A DNA stretch of 64,000 nt from CAIWHR01 sp963823215 (GTDB lineage Bacteria > Pseudomonadota > Gammaproteobacteria > Burkholderiales > Casimicrobiaceae), in contig CAWGKT010000008.1 in assembly GCA_963823215.1 (NCBI GenBank), positions 186,001 through 250,000 of the forward strand. Direction: 5' to 3'. Of the stretch, positions 34,630 to 44,544 are shown in pieces. The notes below the pieces were generated by a model that was not told the DNA's origin, made no database searches, and saw only the letters and a list, made by a program, of their open reading frames with translations. Made by a program: the position numbers and the translations under genes. Each line of letters opens with the position of its first letter. The first letter of the stretch is position 1.

Positions 34630-36751
34630 GCAAAGCCACGCCTCCGAATTGCTCGTCTCTCGCTACGGTGGACATCCGCGCCGACGCGCATCTCGCTGCG
34701 CTCAACCCGCAACAGCGCCTCGCCGTCGAGTACGGGATCGGGAACGACAATGCCCAGGGGCCGTTGCTGGTAGTCGCGGGCGCGGGCTCCGGCAAGACGG
34801 ACACCATTGCGCACCGGGTCGCGCATCTGGTTTTCAGCGGGACGGACCCCCATCGGATCCTGTTGTTGACGTTCTCGCGCCGCGCCGCATTGGAAATGGA
34901 ACGCCGGGCCGGGCGCATATTGAACCGCGTGCTGGGCGCGCACAACGAGCGACGAACACCCACGCTTGCCTGGTCGGGCACGTTTCACAGCGTCGGCGCG
35001 CGGCTGCTGCGATGCTACGCCGAGCGCATCGGACTCCACGCGTCGTTCACGATTCACGACCGCGGCGATGCGGAGGATCTGCTCGCCATCGTCCGCCATG
35101 AGCTCGGTTTGTCGGCGACGAAGAGCCGGTTCCCGACCAAGGCCACCTGCCTCGCTGTCTACTCGCGCGTCGTCAACAGCGAGTCGGCGTTGGCCGAGGT
35201 GCTGAACACGGCGTTTCCGTGGTGCGCCACGTGGGAAGCAGAGCTCAGAAACCTCTTCGAGGCCTATGTCGCCGCAAAGCAGGCCCAGAACGTCCTCGAC
35301 TACGATGACTTGCTGCTCTACTGGTCGCAGATGATGGCGGAGCCGAGCCTGGCGGCGGAAGTAGGGGCGCGTTTCGACTACGTTCTCGTCGATGAGTATC
35401 AGGACACGAACCGCCTGCAGGCGGGCATCCTGCGCGCGATGAAGGCGGATGGGCGCGGCCTGACCGTCGTCGGTGACGACGCGCAGTCGATCTATGCGTT
35501 CCGCGCGGCCACCGTGCGCAACATCCTCGACTTCCCGCGCCAGTTCACGCTACCGGCCCGCGTGGTCACGCTCGAACGCAATTACCGGTCGACCAAGCCG
35601 ATCCTCGATGCGTCCAATGCGGTCATCGGCCTCGCAAGCGAGCGCTTCACCAAGAACCTCTGGACCGACCGGACATCGTCCGAGAAACCGCAACTCATCA
35701 CGGTGCGCGACGAAGTCGACCAGGCGCGCTGTGTCGCCGAACGCATTCTCGAGTATCGCGAGGCGGGAATCGCGCTGAAATCGCAGGCGGTGCTCTTCCG
35801 CAGCTCGAGCCACAGCGCTCAACTGGAGCTGGAGCTGACGCGACGCGATATCCCATTCGTGAAATTCGGCGGACTCAAATTCCTGGAGGCCGCGCACATC
35901 AAGGACGTGCTTTCGGTGCTGCGCTGGGCGGAAAATCCACGCAGCCGGATGGCGGGTTTCCGCGCCGCGCGCCTGCTGCCGGGGGTCGGCCCCGCGACAG
36001 CCGCCAAAGTGCTCGACGCCATGGACCGGGCACCGGATCCGATGGCCGCCATGGCAGCATTCGTCGTGCCACCCGCGGCGGCGGAGGATTGGCGGGCGCT
36101 GGTGCGAGTCATCGGATTCCTGCGTCGGGAGCCCGCGGATTGGCCCGCCGACATGGACCTCGTCACGCGCTGGTATGAGCCGCAGCTGCAGCGAATCTAC
36201 GAGGACGTGCATGTCCGCCAGGGCGACCTCGCGCAGCTCACCCTGATCGCGTCGACCTACCGTTCGCGCGAGCGCTTCCTGACCGAAGTGACGCTGGACC
36301 CGCCTGGGGCCACGAGCGCCGAGGCGGGAGTTCCCGGTCTCGACGACGACTATCTCATTCTGTCGACGATTCACTCCGCGAAAGGTCAGGAGTGGAAGAC
36401 GGTGCATGTCCTCAATGTCGTCGACGGCTGCATTCCGTCGGACATGAGCACCGGGACGAGCGACGAGATCGAGGAGGAGCGCCGCCTGCTCTACGTGGCG
36501 ATGACGCGGGCGAAGGACCATCTGCACCTGATGGTGCCGCAGCGGTTCTACGTGCACCAGCAGGCGGCCCAAGGGCGACCGCCACGTCTATGCGTCGCGC
36601 AGCCGCTTCATCCCGGAGGCTGTCGCGAGGTGCTTCGAGTCGCGCGGCTGGCCGGTCGCTGCCGCCAGCCCCGGCGACGCGGAGCCACGAGTCCGAAGCA
36701 CCCGCGCCGCGGGTGGACCTTTCGGCGCGTGTCCGCGCGCTCTGGCGCTGA
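34626..36751 (+). CDS. UvrD/Rep-family DNA helicase, C-terminus frameshifted
   Basis: Superfamily 1A 3'-5' DNA helicase, about 700 residues when repaired. Motifs in order: GAGSGKT (I), FSRRAALEM (Ia), VLVDEYQDTN (II), VVGDDAQSIYAFR (III), TLERNYRS (IV), STIHSAKGQEWKTV (V) and RLLYVAMTRAKDHL (VI), so the motor is intact. After residue about 650 two insertions, near 36575 (in a GGG run) and near 36680, break the frame; the natural ending ARVRALWR* lies at 36751 in another frame. As sequenced, the open frame would run on to 36857 with an arginine-rich false tail. The start is ATG 34626 or GTG 34668. Probably a repair or replication-restart helicase. Confidence 0.85.
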
Positions 36752-36871
36752 TCGGCGTCGGCATCGACCGCGCGGTGCACGGCTTGTGGGCGGGTCGCCG
36801 TCGCGCAGGTCACGCGAAGGCCGATTTGCCCAACATGGCCAAGTTGTCCTAACCTGACCGACACCAGCCAA

Positions 36872-39800
36872 ATGGCGCCCGTGATGACGACCCTGCGATG
36901 CTCCCGATGCGGCACCGAGAACCGGGCCGGACGACGCTTTTGCGCGCAATGCGGCGCCGGACTTCCCGCTCCCTGTCCGGCGTGCGGATTCGCCAACGAG
37001 GCCGGTGAAAAATTCTGCGGCGGTTGCGGGTCGACGCTCGCCGCGACGGTGACCGAAGCCGCGGTGCCGGCCGAGGCCAAGGCCAGGGTCACGAACGGGG
37101 ATGGCGAACGCCGGCCGGTCACCGTCCTCTTCGCGGATCTCGTCGACTACACTCGGATGTCGCAGGCGCTCGATCCGGAAGACGTGCACGCGATGCTCGG
37201 TCGGTTCTACGAGGTCACCGACGAGATCGTCGAACGCTTCGGCGGCAGTATCGACAAGCACATCGGCGACTCGGTGATGGCCGTGTTCGGCGCTCCGGTC
37301 GCGCATGACGACGACGCGATACGCGCGGTGCGCGCGGCCGTCGAGATCCATCGGATGATGCCGTCGATCGGTGGCGGGGCGGGTCAGCCGCTGGCGGTAC
37401 ACATCGGCATCGCGTCGGGCGAGGTCGTCGCCAGTGGTCTCGGCGGCGCCCGTCATCGCGCGTACACGGTGATCGGCAATTCGGTCAATCTGGCGGCCCG
37501 GCTGTTGAAGCTTGCCGGCCCGGGTGAGACCGTGGTCGATGCGGCCGTGCATGACTGCGGCGCAGCGCATTGCCCGGTGCGCGCCGATCGAAGGCGCACA
37601 AGTGAAGGGGATCGATGCGCCGTTGACGGCATGGCGCTTCGTCGAACTCGCTGACGTCGCGGATCGACCGAGTGCGCACCCGTTCGTCGGGCGGCAGTCG
37701 GAGCTGGCGCAGCTCGAAGCGTCGTTGCGCAGCTGCGCGGCGGGCGGGACGGGCGGCACCGTGCTCGTTCGCGGAGACGCCGGAATCGGCAAGTCGCGCC
37801 TCGTCGGCGAATTGCGCCAGCGGGCGCTGGACCAGGGCTTCGTCTGCCATACCGGGCTCGTGCTCGATTTCGGGATGGCCAAAGGGCGCGACGCCATTCG
37901 CGAAATCGTCGTCGGCCTGGTGGATCTGCCGCGCGGAGCGGAGGGCGAAGCGCGGCACGAGGCGCTCCGGCGATTATTGATGCGGCACCCGTCGCTTTCG
38001 AGCGACGAGCCGTTTCTGCGCGACCTCCTCGGTCTGCCGCAGCCGGCGGACGGCGACGCGCTGTACGCGGCGATGGACAACGCGGCGCGCCAGCGGGGCC
38101 GGGCCGCCGCAGTCGTTCGTCTGCTCGGGACGGCGTGTGCGGATGCTCCGGTGCTCGTGATCGTCGAGGACGTGCATTGGGCCGACAAGGTAACGCTCGA
38201 ACTATGTCGCCGCGCTGACGCGTGGCGTCGGGACGATGTCGGCCGTCCTTGCGCTCACGATCGCGCGTCGCGGGCGATCCTCTCGATGCCGCGTGGCGCG
38301 GATCGGTGCAGGGCAGCCCACTCATCACGATCGATCTCGGCCCGCTCGGCACGAAGGACGCGCTGGCGCTGGCCGGCGGATTCCTGTCGACGCTCGTCAG
38401 GATTCGCCGAGAAGTGCGTCGAGCGCTCGGCAGGCAATCCGCTGTTCCTCGAGCAGCTGATGCGCGCCGCCGACGAGCAGCGGCGACCGGCTGCCGGCGT
38501 CGCTGCATAGCCTGGTGCTCGCGCGAATGGACCGGCTGCCGGAGCGCGACCGCGCGGCGTTGCGGGCGGCGGCCGTCGTCGGCCAGCGCTTTCCGCTCGC
38601 GCTCGTTCGCCGGCTGGCGCAGTTGCCGGATTATTCGTGCGACATCCTGATCGCGCACTTTCTGGTCCGCCCGGAAGGCGAGGAGTTCCTGTTCGCGCAC
38701 GCGCTGATTCGCGACGGCGTCTATGCGTCGCTGACGCGCGGACGCCGGGCCGAACTGCATCGGGCGGCCGCGGACTGGTACGGCGAGCGCGATCCCGCGC
38801 TGCGCGCCGAGCATCTCGACCGCGCCGAGGCGCCCGAGGCGCCGCGCGCCTATCTCGACGCGGCACTTGCGCACAGGCCACGGCGCTGCAGACCGGAGCG
38901 CGCGCTGGCGCTCGTCGATCGCGGTGCCGCACTGGCGCGGGAACCGGACGACGTGGTGGCGCTCAACATGCTGCGCGGCAGGTTGCGCTGCGAATCGGGC
39001 GAGGGCCAGCCGGCGGTCGACGCGTACGAGGTCGCGCTGGCGGCGACCCGGCAAGCCGCGGATCGCTGCCGCGCCCTGATCGGCATCGCCGCCGGTCACC
39101 GTCTGATCGACGGGCGTGGACGCGGCGCTCGCGGCGCTCGCCGAGGCCGAGCCACTCGCCCGCGCGGACGGGCTCGCGCGCGAACTGTCCGAGCTGCATT
39201 ACACGCCGGGGCAATCTGTACTTCGCGCGCGGCGAAATCGCGGCCTGCCGGGCCGAGCATCATGCGGCACTGGCATGCGCCCGGTCGCTGTCCGACCCGA
39301 TGTGGGAGGCTCGCGCGCTGAGTGGTCTCGCCGATGCCGACTACGCAGACGGCCGGATGAAGAGCGGCGCTCGCACGCTTCGATCAATGCGTCGAGCTCT
39401 GCGACGCGCATGGCCTGACGCGCGTCGCCATCCCGAACCGACGTGCTGATCGGCTTCTGCCGGGGCCATCTGATGGAGTTCGATGCCGGCATTGCCCAGA
39501 TCGAGGCCGCGCGCGCGCTTGCAGTCCAGGTCGGCGACCGGCACGGCGAAATGATGTCGCTGGAATCACAGGGGCTGCTGCTGACGTTCTGCGACCGCCA
39601 TGCCGATGGCGAGCCGTTGCTCGGCGCGCGGACTGGCACTGGCGGAGACGATCGGCGCGCGACGCTTCCAGTCGATCGTCCTTGGAGGATTGGCGGCATG
39701 CGCGCTCGCGGCGGGACGCGTGCACGACGCGCGTGAGCGCATCGAGCACGCGCTCGCGCTGGCCCGCGAAACCGGGATGGGCTTCTGCGGGCCGCTGGTG

Positions 39801-40176
39801 CTCGGCGATCAAGGCCCGGATGCTCGACGACGCGGACGAACGCGAGCAATGCCGAACCGAGGCCGAAGCGCTGCTCGCGCAAGGCTGCGCCAGCCACAAT
39901 TCGATTCTGTTCTACCGCCACGGTATCGAGGACGCGCTGGCGCGCGGCGAGTGGGCGCGCGGACTGGAACATGCCGCTGCGCTCGAGGCCTACACGCGAG
40001 CTGAGCCCTTGCCCTACAGCGATTTCCTGATCGCCCGCGCCCGGACTCTCGTCGGGCTCGCGTCGGACCCTGACGATCGAGCGCTGCACGAGGAATTCTC
40101 ACGTCTGCGCGCCGAGGCCGAGCGCGTCCGTTGGCCGATCGGCTGGACAACCGCGGCGGCCAATCCTCGAAGATAA
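36872..40176 (+). pseudogene. Zinc-ribbon, class III nucleotide cyclase, AAA ATPase and TPR protein, many insertions
   Basis: Reading across frames gives one signalling protein of about 1090 residues. Double zinc ribbon: CSRCGTENRAGRRFCAQCG and CPACGFANEAGEKFCGGCG. Adenylate/guanylate cyclase domain, about residues 80-230, with both metal aspartates (VLFADLVDYT; HIGDSVMAVFG) and YTVIGNSVNLAARL. AAA-type ATPase with Walker A RGDAGIGKSRL and Walker B VIVEDVHWAD, then a helical TPR-like C-terminus ending at 40176. About a dozen frame changes occur, near 37557, 38200, 38272, 38395, 38490, 38868, 38897, 39115, 39210, 39370, 39437, 39627 and 39810. All can be explained as inserted bases, so sequence error is likely and the gene may be intact. 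Confidence 0.75.
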
Positions 40177-40195
40177 GTCGCGGCACCTCGTGGCG

Positions 40196-41677
40196 TCAGG
40201 GTGAAATCGCTCGCCACGGATGGCCCAGCGCCGCCCACTGCGCCCGCTCCTTCGCGAGCAGATAGTCGGTCAGCGGATGGGCGGCGAGCCAGCGCCGCGA
40301 GATGCCGCAACGGATGCTGCGCGCGAGCTCGAGTCTTATGCGCGGCACGGCGACGGTCGAGCGGGCGTGATGGACAAGCACGGCGAGGCGCAGGGCGAGC
40401 AAAGCGCCAAGCACTTGCTTGTCGCCGATGGCGGAAGCGACCTTCGCGAGACCGCCGCGGCAGCCGAAGACGAGGAGGGCGAGCCGACTCTGCTCGCCGG
40501 CCGAGAATCCTGGCATGTCGGCGTGCTGCAGTATGTACGCACCGTGCTTGTGGAAGCTGGCATGGGAGATCGACATCCCGATCTCGTGCAGCAGGCCCGC
40601 CCATCGCACCAGCTTCGCGAGCGCCGGATCCGACGCGGGAAGCGCGCGACGGAAGAGCATTGCAGCGAGTGCGCTCACGCGAAGTGCCTGCGCACGATCG
40701 ATGCCGTAGCGCACGACGAATCGCTCGGCGGTCGCCGGGCGGGCGTCCCCGTCGGTCGTGCGCCCCAGCAGATCGTAGAGCACGCCGAGCCGCAGCGCGC
40801 CGCCCACCGGGTCGATGCGCTCGATACCGAGCTCCGCAACGGCCGCCGCCATGATCGCAAGGCCGCCGGCCAGCACCGGCGCGCGCTCACCCTTCAGTGC
40901 ATTGAGCTTCAGGCGGGAGACGTGGCCGGCGTCGAGCATGCGCCGGCGCAGCCGGGCAAGGCCCGCAGGCGTGATGCCTCCTCCGGAGAATGCGTTCTGC
41001 TCGAGAATGTCGGCCAGCGCCACTGCCGTGCCGGACGAGGCATAGGCTTCACGCCAGGCGCCGGCGCCGAACGCGCCCGCGATGGCTTCGATCTCGACCC
41101 GCGCCAGCGTTTCGGCCGCGTCGAATGCGGCTGCGGTGAGCCTGCCGTCGCCGAAGAAGCGCTGGGTCATGCCGACGCAGCCGATCGTGAGCGATTCGAG
41201 CCGTTCCGCCTCGAGTCCGCGGCCGATGATGAACTCGGTCGAGCCGCCGCCGATGTCGATGACCAGTCGCGGCTCCGGCGAACGCGGAAGCTCGTGGGCC
41301 ACGCCGAAGAAGGTCAGCCGGCCTTCTTCGTGCCCGCTGATGATGTCGATCGGAAATCCCAGCGTGCGCTCGGCGAGTGCGATGAATTCCTGCGCGTTGG
41401 TGGCGACCCGGAACGTGTTGGTCGCGACCACGCGGACGGCCGTAGGGTGCAGGCCGGAGAGGCGTTCGCGGAACCGGGCGAGGCAGGCGAGCGCGGCATC
41501 CATCGCGGAGCGCTTCAGGCGGCCCCTGTCGTCGAGTCCGGCGCCGAAACGCAGCGTCTCGCGCCACGTGTCGAGTTGGTAGATCTGGTTGCCCTCGACG
41601 CGGCCGATTTCGAGCCGGAAGCTGTTCGACCCGAGGTCGACTACGGCCAGCAGGGGGTCGGCTTTGCGTTCGCGCAT
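40196..41677 (-). CDS. ppx: Exopolyphosphatase / Ppx-GppA family phosphatase
   Basis: 493 residues. Releases phosphate from polyphosphate ends (or converts pppGpp to ppGpp). ASKHA-fold motifs: LAVVDLGSNSFRL, the catalytic-glutamate region NTFRVATNAQEF, the phosphate loop VIDIGGGSTEFI and ASSGTAVAL. A C-terminal HD-like helical domain (LLHEIGMSISHASFHKHGAYI) is as in full-length Ppx. The start MRERKADPLL at 41677 fits the family; the frame is open further upstream without coding quality. Divergent from ppk1, the classical pairing, though here the two genes diverge rather than forming one operon. Confidence 0.93.
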   Translation of the reverse strand: MRERKADPLLAVVDLGSNSFRLEIGRVEGNQIYQLDTWRETLRFGAGLDDRGRLKRSAMDAALACLARFRERLSGLHPTAVRVVATNTFRVATNAQEFIALAERTLGFPIDIISGHEEGRLTFFGVAHELPRSPEPRLVIDIGGGSTEFIIGRGLEAERLESLTIGCVGMTQRFFGDGRLTAAAFDAAETLARVEIEAIAGAFGAGAWREAYASSGTAVALADILEQNAFSGGGITPAGLARLRRRMLDAGHVSRLKLNALKGERAPVLAGGLAIMAAAVAELGIERIDPVGGALRLGVLYDLLGRTTDGDARPATAERFVVRYGIDRAQALRVSALAAMLFRRALPASDPALAKLVRWAGLLHEIGMSISHASFHKHGAYILQHADMPGFSAGEQSRLALLVFGCRGGLAKVASAIGDKQVLGALLALRLAVLVHHARSTVAVPRIRLELARSIRCGISRRWLAAHPLTDYLLAKERAQWAALGHPWRAISP

Positions 41678-41777
41678 GTGGCGGAACCGGATTGCGGTTC
41701 GAGAGTCGAAGGGTAGCAGAAAACGGCGCCCCGACATCCGGCTCCGGATGCCCGGTCCCGACCGCGTTGTAATATCG

Positions 41778-41805
41778 CTGTCACGCGGGCGCCACAAACT
41801 GTCAC
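41778..41805 (+). promoter_or_regulatory. Pair of CTGTCAC Pho-box half-sites between ppx and ppk1
   Basis: CTGTCAC at 41778-41784 and again at 41799-41805, 21 bases apart (two helical turns), 26-53 bases before ppk1. Canonical Pho boxes repeat CTGTCAT every 11 bases; the middle unit is degenerate here. A PhoB site is plausible because ppk1 belongs to the Pho regulon in many proteobacteria. Confidence 0.5.
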
Positions 41806-41830
41806 GTTTGCCAACCGGGCCGGCCGCGGC

Positions 41831-43933
41831 ATGGCCGAATCGATGAAACTTCCGAGTCCGTCGCCGATCAACCGCGAGTTGTCGCAACTTGCGTTCAACC
41901 GCCGCGTCCTGACGCTGGCGCAGGATCCTGCGACCCCGCTGCTCGAGCAGTTGCGCTTTCTGTGCATCGTCAGCAACAACCTCGACGAGTTCTTTGAGAT
42001 CCGGGTTGCCGGCCTCAAGGAACAGCTGCGCGCCCGCCTACCGCCGCCGGGGATGACCCTTCCGGGGCTGCGCGCACTGCTTGGTGTCATCAACGACGAG
42101 ACGCGCCTGCTGGTGACGGAGCAATACCGCCTGCTCAACGAAGCGATCCTCCCCGCGCTGGCGGCCTCCGGCATCCGCCTGCTGCGGCGTGATGTCCTCG
42201 ATGCGGGTCAGCGTGCCTGGGTGTCCGGCTATTTCCAGCGCGAGGTGAGACCGCTGCTGACGCCCATCGGCCTCGATCCGGCACATCCGTTTCCGCAGGT
42301 GGCCAACAAGAGCCTCAACTTCGTCGTCGAGCTCTCCGGGCGCGACGCGTTCGGGCGCGAAACCACGATCGCCACGGTCAAGGCACCGCGCCTCCTGCCG
42401 CGGGTCATCGCGCTGCCGCGCGCGATCGCCGGCTCCGACAACGCGTTCGTACTGCTGTCGAGCGTCATCCACGCCCATCTGCACGAGCTCTTCGGCGGCC
42501 GCGACATCGTCGGCTACTCGCAGTTCCGCGTGACGCGCGACGCCGACCTCTGGTTCGACGAGGAGGAGGTGAAGAATCTGCGGCAGGCGCTGGAAGGCGA
42601 GCTGCCGCAGCGTCACTTCGGCCAGGCCGTCCGACTCGAGGTTGCCGACGGTTGTCCCGAAAAGCTCGCGCAATTCCTGCTCCGGCAGTTCGAGCTGACC
42701 GACGACGACGTGTATCGCGTCGGCGGCCCCGTCAATCTCGCGCGGATGGCGGCGCTGATCGATGCCGTATCGGTCGCGGGACTCGAATACCGGCCCTTCA
42801 TCCCAGGCTTGCCCGACCGGCTCCGCGATTCCGCCGACCTGCTCGCCACGATCCGGCAGCAGGACGTGCTGCTGCACCACCCGTTCCAGTCGTTCGATCC
42901 GGTCGTCGAATTCATTCGCAAGGCGGCCGACGACGTCGACGTCGTCGCGATCAAGCAGACGGTCTACCGCACCGGCGTCAACTCGGTGCTGATGGAGGCG
43001 CTGATCGAGGCCGCGCGCCGCGGCAAGGAAGTCACCGTCGTGGTCGAGCTGCTCGCCCGCTTCGACGAGGAAGCCAACATCAACTGGGCCGAGCGGCTGG
43101 AGCAGGTCGGGGCCCAGGTCGTCTACGGCGTGTTCGGCCTGAAGACCCACGCCAAGCTTGCGCTGCTGCTCCGGCGCGAGAAGGACGCGCACGGGCGTCC
43201 GCGGCTGCAGGCCTACGCGCATCTGGGCACCGGCAACTATCATCCGCGCACGGCGCGTCTCTACACCGATTTCGGGTTGCTCACCGCCAACCGCGAAATC
43301 TGCGCGGACGTCAACGAGGTGTTCCTGCACATCACGAGCCTGGCCAAGGCCAAGCGGCTGAAGCACCTGCTGCTCGCGCCGTTCACGATGCACGACCGCC
43401 TGCTATTCGCGATCCGGCGCGAAGCGCGCCATGCACGCGAAGGAAAGCCGGCACGGATCATCGCGAAGATGAACGCGCTCATCGAAGAGGCCGTGATCCG
43501 GGCGCTGTATGCGGCGTCTCAGGCGGGCGTGGAAATCGATCTGATTGTCCGCGGCGCGTGCGCGCTGCGCCCGGGTATCGAGGGATTCTCCGAGAACATT
43601 CGGGTGCGCTCGGTCATCGGACGGTTTCTGGAGCACAGTCGGATCTGGTACTTTGCCAACGATGGCGGCGAGGAGGTGTGGCTCTCCAGTGCGGACTGGA
43701 TGGGACGCAACCTCTTCCGCCGGATCGAGGTCGCGTTCCCGGTGCTCGACCCGGCGTTGAAGGCGCGGGTGATCGCCGAGGGGCTGAAGCCCTATCTCGC
43801 CGACAATCGCGATGCCTGGGAGCTCGCCGGCGACGGGACCTACGCCAAGGCGAGGGTGACGCGTCGGTCGCGGCCGCGCATCGCGCAGCAGGAACTCGTC
43901 GATCGGCTCGCGGAACAACCGGACGTGGAATAA
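41831..43933 (+). CDS. ppk1: Polyphosphate kinase 1
   Basis: 700 residues. Polymerises the gamma-phosphate of ATP into polyphosphate at the inner membrane. N-terminal NRELSQLAFNRRVL and the helical bundle CIVSNNLDEFFEIRVAGLKEQ; the phospholipase-D-like catalytic half contains VVAIKQTVYRTG, ELLARFDEEANI and the autophosphorylated His in GLKTHAKLALLLRRE, with HLGTGNYHPRTARLYTDFGL and the C-terminal YFANDGGEEVWLSSADWM. ATG 41831 and ATG 41843 are both possible starts. Divergent from ppx, upstream of sixA. Confidence 0.96.
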   Translation: MAESMKLPSPSPINRELSQLAFNRRVLTLAQDPATPLLEQLRFLCIVSNNLDEFFEIRVAGLKEQLRARLPPPGMTLPGLRALLGVINDETRLLVTEQYRLLNEAILPALAASGIRLLRRDVLDAGQRAWVSGYFQREVRPLLTPIGLDPAHPFPQVANKSLNFVVELSGRDAFGRETTIATVKAPRLLPRVIALPRAIAGSDNAFVLLSSVIHAHLHELFGGRDIVGYSQFRVTRDADLWFDEEEVKNLRQALEGELPQRHFGQAVRLEVADGCPEKLAQFLLRQFELTDDDVYRVGGPVNLARMAALIDAVSVAGLEYRPFIPGLPDRLRDSADLLATIRQQDVLLHHPFQSFDPVVEFIRKAADDVDVVAIKQTVYRTGVNSVLMEALIEAARRGKEVTVVVELLARFDEEANINWAERLEQVGAQVVYGVFGLKTHAKLALLLRREKDAHGRPRLQAYAHLGTGNYHPRTARLYTDFGLLTANREICADVNEVFLHITSLAKAKRLKHLLLAPFTMHDRLLFAIRREARHAREGKPARIIAKMNALIEEAVIRALYAASQAGVEIDLIVRGACALRPGIEGFSENIRVRSVIGRFLEHSRIWYFANDGGEEVWLSSADWMGRNLFRRIEVAFPVLDPALKARVIAEGLKPYLADNRDAWELAGDGTYAKARVTRRSRPRIAQQELVDRLAEQPDVE

Positions 43934-43952
43934 TTTTGAGGAGGCCGAACCA

Positions 43953-44405
43953 ATGGACCTGATTCTCTGGCGTCATGCGGAAGCCGAACCCGGCGAGCCC
44001 GACCTCGGGCGTCGCCTCACGGCCAAGGGCATACAGCAGGCCGATCGCGTCGCGAAATGGCTCGAACAGCACCTGCCCGCAACGACGCGCATCCTGTCCA
44101 GTCCGGCCGATCGGGCGCAGCAGACAGCGCGCGCGCTGAAGCGGAAATTCCGCGTTGTCGAGGATCTGGCGCCGGGTGCCTCGGCCGCCACGGTCCTGGC
44201 TGCAACCGGATGGCCCGACGCGCGCGAGCCCGTACTGGTTGTTGGCCATCAGCCCACGCTGGGCGAGGTCGCGGCTTTCCTGCTGACGGAAGACGAGGCC
44301 TCCTGGAGCGTGCGCAAGGGGGCGGTGTGGTGGCTGACCAATCGCGTCCGCCATGGCATCTCGTCCACGGTGGTCAAGGTGGTCATCGCGCCCGAATTCG
44401 TTTGA
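43953..44405 (+). CDS. sixA: Phosphohistidine phosphatase SixA
   Basis: 150 residues. Histidine-phosphatase fold with the RHG-type motif LILWRHAEAEP near the N-terminus, SSPADRAQQTARAL carrying the second active-site Arg, and VLVVGHQPTLGEVAAFL with the second His. Removes phosphate from phosphohistidine in phosphorelay or PTS proteins. The ribosome-binding site GAGGAGG lies seven bases before ATG 43953. Placed directly after ppk1, which is common in betaproteobacteria; the biochemical link to polyphosphate is not obvious. A 52-codon frame starting at 44405 (ATGA overlap) is too weak to call. Confidence 0.92.
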   Translation: MDLILWRHAEAEPGEPDLGRRLTAKGIQQADRVAKWLEQHLPATTRILSSPADRAQQTARALKRKFRVVEDLAPGASAATVLAATGWPDAREPVLVVGHQPTLGEVAAFLLTEDEASWSVRKGAVWWLTNRVRHGISSTVVKVVIAPEFV

Positions 44406-44544
44406 TGCCGTGGACGCTGCGCGCGCGTGCGTTGAAGCTCCTGGAGCAATTGGGCGTGCGGCCTCACAACGATGTTGCGGAATTCTCGCTGCCAACGCTG
44501 CGCGGAACCCGCTGTGAGCGATGGCGTTTCCCGGAGGGAGATTG

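Noticed and set aside
36872..40176. Programmed frameshifting in the cyclase-ATPase gene.
   Set aside because: There are a dozen sites, no slippery sequence with a downstream structure is shared between them, and all shifts are in the same insertion sense.
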